Of a stretch of DNA of 64,000 bases, positions 57,105 to 64,000 are shown piece after piece. The stretch spans positions 9,892,704 through 9,956,703 of the forward strand of contig CM037869.1 in assembly GCA_021292105.1 (NCBI GenBank), read 5' to 3'. The DNA is from Anadara kagoshimensis (Eukaryota; Mollusca; Bivalvia; Arcoida; Arcidae). Position 1 is the stretch's first letter. Each line of letters starts with the position of its first letter. The translations under genes and the position numbers were made by a program. A model generated the notes under the pieces. It made no database searches. It worked only from the letters and a program-made list of their open reading frames with translations, and was not told the DNA's origin.

Positions 57105-58229
57105 TGTAACGAACCCGAGAGGCTGATACCTGGACATCTAGTCAATAAGTATTATCAGTGCTTTCAGTTCCGGTTATAGTTTCTGTTATTATATCAGGAC
57201 AGAAAATAGGTAATTTCACTGAATATTTTTATGACAGTTCTTTCAAACAACAAACAATTTTAACAACATCTTCATAACATGAAACATTTAATGTTATTGT
57301 TCACATAGCACAGCATAACACAGCTTTTACACAAAATCAACACTTTCTTCGGAACAGTTAAAACGAACTCGTAATATCACACAGTCCTTCGGTGATCAAC
57401 CGCACAGTCCATCGGCGGCTAAACAGGTACCACTCAATCCATCGGTGACACCTATAGCATCTGCACATTCCATCGGCAGATTAAATTACAAGTATATTAA
57501 CAATCTGTTCCAAGAAACACGCAACATATTTCGAAACAGCAATTATATATTCCTGTGGTCACTACCATAACCATTACCAATGACTACAATGTATGAAACA
57601 AGTTATGTCTGAGTATTAAGGCACTAAAACATTATATACTAACCCATTTCACCTATATATAAGTAGCAACATCCGGTGTACGATCAATATAAAGTGTACG
57701 AACTTTTAGATTGTTTACGGTAATAACAGATATATTTACACCAATAACACAAAATCAACAGCATAATTACAAAGTAAATTCATTAAAAGACACAGAATAA
57801 ATGTTAAAATAGCCATACGTTTATAAATTATCAAGCAGGTTCAGTATTTAGTCCGCAATATAAAGTTTTGTATTCACGTAGCATGTATATATAATGTCAC
57901 AAAAATCACGCATGCAAACTGCGGTGAGTTTTTAAAGTTGACTAACGATATATCTAAGACTACAAAATACATAATAATTGAGTGTACTCACCCTCGAGAT
58001 ATTCCTAAGACTTTGTTAGTTAAAATTTCAAATAAATTTCTTATGGCTGAACCAACACGTTCATAAACAAACCACACTTTGAATAACTTCCGGACCCAAT
58101 AACAAATCAAAACACTGGGTACACTCAATTATTCACGGTGGCGAACAGCGCACAATTACCGTAAACATTATAAAAAAGTAGACACGATAAAATTATAAAA
58201 AAATATATATAACAATGTCACTGGTGACA
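57105..58229 (-). repeat. 5' LTR of the Gmr1-like element (1125 bp)
   Basis: Same TGTAACGAACCC...GGTGACA ends as the other LTR. Carries an additional segment near 57415-57530 containing repeated CCATCGG motifs, absent from the 3' LTR. Promoter elements should lie here but none is assigned. Confidence 0.92.
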
Positions 58230-58610
58230 TCACTGTCATATGTTTTTTTGAAAATCGATAATAAACAACATCCCAGGGAAATCTTTTCGTTCTGTAAATT
58301 CAATTATTTGGTATATTAATCTTATATTTTCTCCAATATATAGCCCGCTTTTAAATCCGGTTTAGTTTTCTGAAATTAAGTTACTTAGCATCAGCTTTAA
58401 CCTATTTGCTATACAGATATATGCTATTTTATATACCGCGTTTAAGAGAGATACGGACCTCCAGTTATTTAAAAATTGTCTATCTTTATTCTCCTTTGGT
58501 ATACATGTTATGATCCCTACTCTTTGATTTATAGATAATTGGCCCAATGAATACCCGGTTAAAAACTTTATACACCATTACATCATGGTAGACTTTTTTC
58601 TTTCACATTT
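58230..58610 (-). pseudogene. L1-like ORF2, piece 1 (RT fingers)
   Basis: The frame at 58547-58362 reads QLSINQRVGIITCIPKENKD, FLNNWRSVSLLN, VYKIAYICIANRL. It continues after a stop-free stretch to TGFKSGLYIGENIRLIYQII and FPGMLFIIDFQK (start of RT motif A), ending at the LTR border with TCACT. Past about 58610 similarity is lost, so the LINE is 5'-truncated or its 5' part is unrecognisable. Confidence 0.83.
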
Positions 58611-58779
58611 ACATTTACTGATGTTGTCGTATTGGGCAGTCAAAATCGAACCGAAACCCCTAAGGAGATGGAAAGGTCCCGAATACAGTCCTCACCGTGG
58701 CAATCCAAATAAAAACAAACTTATTCATGTTCAAAAGTAAAGTAAAAACTTCAAAGGAAGCAAATTAAGTTAAACGCAT

Positions 58780-58990
58780 GGATTTCCACCAGGGAAGCGA
58801 GGACGGAACCTAAAAAAGGAAGCAGCTCCTGTTTAGCTAGCTACATCAGCTACGTGTGCAAAATGTTAAGAATGAAAGGAAAACGAACCTATTAGTCCGT
58901 GGGCTAGGTGAACCCACCGTGCACCCCCCCCCCCCCCCCCCCCAGGATCCTCCGACGCAACTTTTTTCTGGTACCTTATATGGGATGTCA
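58780..58990 (-). repeat. Dispersed repeat R1, copy 8, with a poly-C run
   Basis: Minus strand: ATGGATATATTTGACATCCC, then an interruption including a run of about 21 G (58923-58943), then TTCCTTTCATTCTTAACATT, ACACGTAGCTGATGTAGCTA and GCTAAACAGGAGCTGCTTCC. The R1 landmarks continue on both sides of the G run. Confidence 0.65.
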
Positions 58991-60260
58991 AATATATCCA
59001 TGACAATGACACAATACTTATCAACGATACTGTGATGACGCCCATGAAACTTTTTAAAACTTATTAACTTGTTTTCCTTTGACATGTAGAACATAATCAA
59101 GATATGTTTTTAGGTAAATTAATCTTCATTTTCAGACTGATGTAAATAAAAACAGACCGGCAATAATTTACTATTTAATATAGTGACTGTCTTTTGATAT
59201 CTTTGGAAGTTCTCATTATCATTGTACCACATCATAATCAAAACATAAATGTTAATATATCTTTTCAATCTTTGCGAAAAACATTATCCCAAGGGTTTTA
59301 AATGTAATAACTTCTTTTTTACGTTGTACCTGCAAGTTCAAAGACAATAGAAAACAATTAGCAATGGCGTGTGTTTTATTTGCTATTTGTCACGTATGGT
59401 ATTTCGTTTGAAGCACAGACACTTGGGGCCAGGTATTTTTCAATTTATTATTTTGTCAACCCAACAATTATATATTTTGCTAATTTATTTTATCTGACAA
59501 CGTTCTGAACTAAATGCATTGATTTTATTGAAATTTAAAATTTTCTTAAATTTTTCTATATAAAAAAGAACAAGGCATGCTACTTCAAATTTGTTTCTTC
59601 GTTTTTAAACCCCATTTTATTGTTGTTCGTACATTGTTAAATCTAAGTGTATATTATCTTTAGGATTTCTATTTCAATAACACACACAACTTTTCCTGAA
59701 AAAAATAACAAAGTTTTATCAAAGCGCTGAAAACACTGACCAATTACGACAGTGAAGAATTCGTTTGTTTCTGTTAGAGGCTCTCTCTACAGAATGGTTC
59801 ACAAATTCTATATCGGAGGTGTTCCGATAATAATGCGGTAATCGATAAGTTCCGAAGACTCTTATATTTGACATTTCGGTGCTTAATACAAAACGCTTGA
59901 AACTGACGATAAATAAAAAGTGCTTGAAAAGGATTAAAAATATTGCAGAAAAAGACATAGATATGCAAAAAATTAGATTTGCTGTTTGTAAAATGTCTCA
60001 ACGTGTAATTAGAAATATGTACAGCCCTAAGGACCTGACGCGGTAATACTGGCTTCTTATTTCTCAGATTTTTCTAAAAATCTTTCCTCCTACTTATTCT
60101 ATCATAAATAAATTCTGATAGATCTTGTTGTTTTTCTTCTTTGTATTAATTTACCAGTTGAAGATAAATACATGTACTTGCATTGTGTGATATGGAACAT
60201 GGACGCCAAAAATACATAACGCCGTATAATGATATACACAGAAAGACTCCGAAAACTCTC
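58991..60260. other. AT-rich non-coding stretch
   Basis: No gene supported. Two overlapping minus-strand frames at 59719-60001 show no domain. Confidence 0.45.
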
Positions 60261-60264
60261 TTCT

Positions 60265-60560
60265 GTTACACTACGGTAGCTTAGAGTGCCAGTGTGATAT
60301 GTTGGAGATTGTGGGTTCAAACCTCGGCTGGATCTGGTAAACTTAAAAGGGACTGTTCTTTTGACAAGTACTTGAGATTTAGAAATGAAAGTCAAGGAGT
60401 CCTTTGGAAGAGACTTTAAAAACCGAAGCCCCGTGTCAGGACAGGTTGGTCCTGAGTGCACTGCAAAGTTAACAATTTTTGGCCACTTCATCTATAGCTT
60501 GTGACGTCTCGATATAAGTGAAGTATTTTTGACTGGGACGTAAAACCCCATTTAATCAAT
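60265..60560 (+). mobile_element. tRNA-derived SINE, copy e (diverged)
   Basis: Degenerate A-box (CGGTAGCTTAGAGTGCC) and B-box (GGGTTCAAACC), then GGGACTGTTCTTTTGACAAG and the tail CTCGATATAAGTGAAGTATT with TTTGACTGGGACGTAAAACC and a terminal ATCAATCAATC repeat. Confidence 0.8.
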
Positions 60561-60899
60561 CAATCCGATAGTTCTATGTTACTTCTGTGTTCTTTAGGGA
60601 CCTTATTAAATTCTTATTTACGTCGTTTGTTTTGTAGTTACAACATGTTTTGCTAGTCTATGTAAAAAGTTGACCTCAATTAAGAAGTGTAGTAGAGTAA
60701 TGAATTGTTACCTGTCAGTCACTTATATCGAGGTAGTAGAGAAAACTGGAGAACCAAGAAGAACCACCTACTCGGTAAGCGACTTTATAAAATTTTTCAA
60801 GTCAGAATCCGTTCCGAGTGGGATTCGTACTCGTGAATCCTTCCGAAGACCAAGTCTAACTAGAAACACTGTGAGCCACAAGCTCACAAAAAACCCCGC

Positions 60900-61105
60900 T
60901 CCACCACATAAAAAAATCCATCGGATCATATTTTTACATCTACATTATATCACAAAGATTGTGTGAAAGTTTCATGAAAATCCACTGAAGGGTTTAGGAG
61001 GAGTTGCGGATAAGAGATAGGTGCCCTAAGGTGTAACGGAAGGACGGACGGACACCCTATCACTATATGCCCCCACACTTTGTAAGCGGGGGGGGGGGTA
61101 TAAAA
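60900..61105 (+). repeat. Probable dispersed-repeat tail with GGACGGACGGAC
   Basis: GTGAAAGTTTCATGAAAATC, TTTAGGAGGAGTTGCGGATA and GGAAGGACGGACGGACACCC, ending near a G run. Sequences with the same TTTCATGAAAAT...GGAGGAGTTGCG...GGACGGACGGAC order are, from memory, widespread in mollusc DNA. Only one copy occurs here. Confidence 0.45.
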
Positions 61106-61700
61106 AAAAGACATATTAATAGTGTGAAAAAGGGACTAGGGTGAAAATACATATTACATAATGCTATGCCACATCAAAATTACAAATCGGATGAAATGAA
61201 GCACATAAAACAACAACAACAATGATTTTGTACATCTTACAGGCAATTGTGTTTAATAAAATTTGAGGAAAAAACAAATATACTAACCCATGTCCAAATT
61301 ACAATCCCAAAAGCTTAAAATAAGTTAAACATTTAACTTTAATCTTTCGAAGTGAGACCGGGTGTTCATGAATACATTTTTAGAATGTGTCAATATAATT
61401 ACGTATTAAAAGAATCACACTTTCAGTTCGTGATATTAGATTTATATTTGACAAAGAAAAGCAATATTGACTTCAAACATCATTAAACTCGTGTAAAAAT
61501 ATCGCTTTCTTCTGCCGAATGTCAAAGTTATATGTCGATAAACTTGTTATAAAAACAACATACTACAGTATACTTAGTATAAAGTTTATAAGGTAAACCT
61601 TTTAATAAACGCCAACTTAATCTGACGGTTCTAATTATCAAACAATTCACTAGAGGGTTTTGTAATTCCATGATTCCAAACCAAATACAATACTAATATA
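61106..61700. other. AT-rich non-coding stretch
   Basis: No gene or repeat recognised. Confidence 0.45.
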
Positions 61701-61705
61701 TATTA

Positions 61706-61950
61706 TAGTGTTGATGATAGGCAAACAACATTGACCTGTCCGCTTGACCTTTAATTAGAAATATCCATATAAGAGGACCCATCTAAAACATAGGAAGTTT
61801 AATGATTCACAGTTAATACACAAACAATGCGTGTTTCACCTGATGTATACGGGATAAAACTTGAGTTCTTTATACATAAATGTACTTGTCTGAAAAAAAA
61901 TTGAATTAAAGGTCAAGCGGACAGGTCAATCCTGTTTGGCTAAAAATCCC
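61706..61950. mobile_element. MITE with GACCTGTCCGCTTGACCTTT ends, copy 2
   Basis: GACCTGTCCGCTTGACCTTT at about 61733 and AAAGGTCAAGCGGACAGGTC ending at about 61927 form perfect 20-bp arms. Outer flanks (GGCAAACAACATT versus its inverse in GGTCAATCCTGTTTGGC) extend the inverted repeat. Interior matches the copy at 25661-25900 in reverse. Confidence 0.75.
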
Positions 61951-62289
61951 TTTCATCTATGTTCAAACGAATATATCCTGTGTATATAGATTATAAGTTA
62001 AATTCATTAATTATTAACCTCAGTAATTATAAAATTTAATAGGATATATACTGATAACGTTACCAAATCCAGGTGATGAAGCACAAATTTCATCTGATAA
62101 TGAGGTGTTCAACTTTAAGCCTACATGTCTCACACATACAACATATAAAGGTATAAACATCATCCATGAATATTCCTTAATGACAGATTAGAACTTACCA
62201 ATATAAGCTCTATTAAACATGAAAAGGAGACACAAAACAGGTATTGTTAAACGAAATTATCAAGGACAATTATGTTGTTATTAATATAT

Positions 62290-64000
62290 ATTGACGCTTG
62301 CTGCTGTTTTCTTGGTGATGTTTTTGTTAATGACGCGTTATTTCCTGGTTGTAGTCGTATTCTCGGTGATGTTTTGTTAATGACGCGTTATTTCCTGGTT
62401 GTAGTCGTATTCCCGGTGATGTTTTTGTTAATGACGCGTTATTTCCTGGTTGTAGTCGTATTCCCGGTGATGTTTTTGTTAATGACGCGTTATTTCCTGG
62501 TTGTAGTCGTATTCCCGGTGATGCTTTTGTTAATGACGCGTTATTTCCTGGTTGTAGTCGTATTCCCGGTGATGTTTTTGTTAATGACGCGTTATTTCCT
62601 GGTTGTTGTCGTATTCCCGATGTTGTTTTGTTAATGACGCGTTATTTCCTGGCTGTAGTCGTATTCCCGGTGATGTTTTTTGTTAATGACACGTTATTTC
62701 CTGGTTGTAGTCGTATTCCCGGTGATGTTTTTGTTAATGACGCGTTATTTCCTGGTTGTTGTCGTTTTCTCGGTGATGTTTTGTTAATGACGCGTTATTT
62801 CTTGGTTGTAGTCGTATTCCCGGTGATGTTTTTGTTAATGACCCGTTATTTCTTGGTTGTAGTCGTATTCCCGGTGATGTTTTTGTTAATGACGCCTTAT
62901 TTCCTGGTTGTAGTCGTATTCCCGGTGATGCTTTTGTTAATGACGCGTTATTTCCTGGTTGTAGTCGTATTTCCGGTGATGTTTTGTTAATGACCCGTTA
63001 TTTCTTGGTTGTAGTCGTATTCCCGGTGATGTTTTTGTTAATGACGCGTTATTTCCTGGTTGTAGTCGTATTCCCGGTGATGTTTTGTTAAAGACGCGTT
63101 ATTTCCTGGCTGTAGTCGTATTCCTGGTGATGTTTTTTCTTAATGACACGTTATTTCCTGGCTGTAGTCGTATTCACGGTGATGTTTTTTGTTAATGACA
63201 CGTTATTTCCTGGCTGTAGTCGTATTCCCGGTGATGTTTTGTTAATGACGCGTTATTTCCTAGTTGTAGTCGTATTCCCGGTGATGTTTTTGTTAATGAC
63301 GCGTTATTTCCTGGTTGTAGTCGTATTCCCGGTGATGTTTTTGTTAATGACGCGTTATTTCCTGGTTGTTGTCGTTTTCTCGGTGATTTTTGCTAATGAT
63401 GCGTTATTTCCTGGTTGTAGTCGTTTTCTCGGTGATGTTTTGTTAATGACGCGTTATTTCCTGGTTGTAGTCTGTTTTCTCGGTGATGTTTTGTTAATGA
63501 CGCGTTATTTCCTGGTTTTAGTCGTATTCCCGGTGATGTTTTGTTAATATAATGACGCGTTATTTCCTGGTTGTAGTCGTATTCCCGGTGATGTTTTTGT
63601 TAATGACGCGTTATTTCCTGGTTGTAGTCGTATTCCCGGTGGTGCTTTTGTTAATGACGCGTTATTTCCTGGTTGTAGTCGTATTTCCGGTGATGTTTTG
63701 TTAATGACCCGTTATTTCTTGGTTGTAGTCGTATTCCCGGTGATGTTTTTGTTAATGACGCGTTATTTCCTGGTTGTAGTCGTATTCCCGGTGATGTTTT
63801 GTTAAAGACGCGTTATTTCCTGGCTGTAGTCGTATTCCTGGTGATGTTTTTTCTTAATGACACGTTATTTCCTGGCTGTAGTCGTATTCACGGTGATGTT
63901 TTTTGTTAATGACACGTTATTTCCTGGCTGTAGTCGTATTCCCGGTGATGTTTTGTTAATGACGCGTTATTTCCTAGTTGTAGTCGTATTCCCGGTGATG
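62290..64000. repeat. 51-bp satellite with a 714-bp higher-order period, runs off the window
   Basis: About 33 head-to-tail units of GTTAATGACGCGTTATTTCC, TGGTTGTAGTCGTATTCCCG, GTGATGTTTTT. Unit length is 50-52 bases because of a variable T run. The unit series beginning TGACCCGTTATTTC at 62991 recurs in the same order at 63705, including AAGACGCG, TTCCTGG, TTCACGG and CCTAGTTG variants. The offset is 714 bases, which is 14 units. Since 51 is divisible by three, it gives frames with a 17-residue period. They are not regarded as genes. Confidence 0.95.

Larger units (their letters stand above)
51627..58229 (-). mobile_element. Gmr1-like Ty3/gypsy LTR retrotransposon, 6.6 kb
   Basis: A complete outline: TG...CA long terminal repeats, 5-bp target duplication TCACT (51622-51626 and 58230-58234), primer binding site, polypurine tract, gag and pol on the minus strand. 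Domain order is gag, protease, integrase, RT, RNase H. Integrase before RT is the Ty1/copia order, yet the domains are gypsy-like. That is the defining oddity of the Gmr1 lineage described from deuterostomes (Goodwin and Poulter). The Gag SCAN-like segment supports the same lineage. Frameshifts in gag and pol, a missing RT palm and visibly diverged LTRs show it is dead and not very recent. Confidence 0.9.
45435..58610 (-). mobile_element. L1-like LINE, 5'-truncated, split into four pieces by three insertions
   Basis: Pieces on the minus strand, in element order: 58610-58230, 51626-51105, 47416-46934 and 46446-45435. They read as one ORF2 from the RT fingers to the C-terminus. Motifs in order: GIITCIPKENKDRQFLNNWR and VYKIAYICIANRL; GVRQGDPISSYIFLLCTEIL and FADDT; then LGINFS, DLNYDKRIKE, LTPLGRITIIKTLVISKL, FNFIWNSKLDKIK, IKAIKLTWIHRI and WFQYRINNKLLATNNYL. 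The LTPLGRI..IK.L, FIWN and KLTW series is typical of L1/Tx1-type ORF2 C-termini. Frameshifts and stops make it dead. No endonuclease remains. Confidence 0.85.

Noticed and set aside
58923-58943. Poly-C run as a structural or telomere-like signal
   Set aside because: It is a single homopolymer inside a degraded R1 copy, with no repeat unit. It may be a sequencing-prone length.
62272-63547. Three open frames of 120-134 codons with repeated LLMTRYFLVVVVFPVMF
   Set aside because: They arise from the 51-bp satellite, whose length is divisible by three. Frames end wherever the T run changes length, so there is no selection on frame.

Overview
The window is AT-rich, intron-containing eukaryotic nuclear DNA dominated by repeats. 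A four-exon melatonin-receptor-like GPCR, tRNA-derived SINEs, several MITE families, L1-like and other LINEs, and a Gmr1-type Ty3/gypsy element with a SCAN-like Gag together suggest a marine invertebrate, most likely a bivalve mollusc. The species assignment is inference. There is no bacterial gene organisation, CRISPR array, rRNA or intact tRNA gene.

Layout. 0-5.9 kb: a long hairpin, a possible Crypton-like recombinase relic, a TTAA-flanked MITE and one doubtful small ORF. 5.9-15.05 kb: about 97 copies of a 94-bp satellite with a roughly 3.38-kb higher-order period, ending in a CT microsatellite. 16.7-20.2 kb: a 3.5-kb DNA transposon with long terminal inverted repeats and a decayed ORF of an uncharacterised, expanded invertebrate family. 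20.6-26 kb: minisatellites, two MITE families and a LINE 3' fragment. 26.4-38.6 kb (minus strand): the only convincing host gene, a 367-residue class A GPCR whose introns hold SINEs, MITEs, a cluster of interleaved inverted repeats and copies of an unnamed dispersed repeat. 38.6-45.4 kb: a 74-bp perfect-arm hairpin, a 126-bp tandem repeat and weak unidentified coding signal. 45.4-58.6 kb: a nested transposon stack. 58.6-64 kb: a dispersed-repeat copy, a SINE, a MITE and a 51-bp satellite running off the end.

The nested stack is the best-supported unusual structure. One minus-strand L1-like LINE is broken into four pieces by three later insertions: a 487-bp MITE with an 8-bp target duplication, a plus-strand LINE, and a 6.6-kb LTR element with a 5-bp target duplication. 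At each break the LINE reading resumes on the far side. The LTR element has its integrase before its reverse transcriptase, which is the Ty1/copia order, although its domains are Ty3/gypsy-like. It also has a SCAN-like Gag, a tRNA-Leu primer site and a reverse transcriptase that has lost its catalytic palm segment. It is therefore immobile by itself.

Apart from the GPCR, nothing here looks like a working host gene. Nearly all long open frames are by-products of stop-poor satellites.
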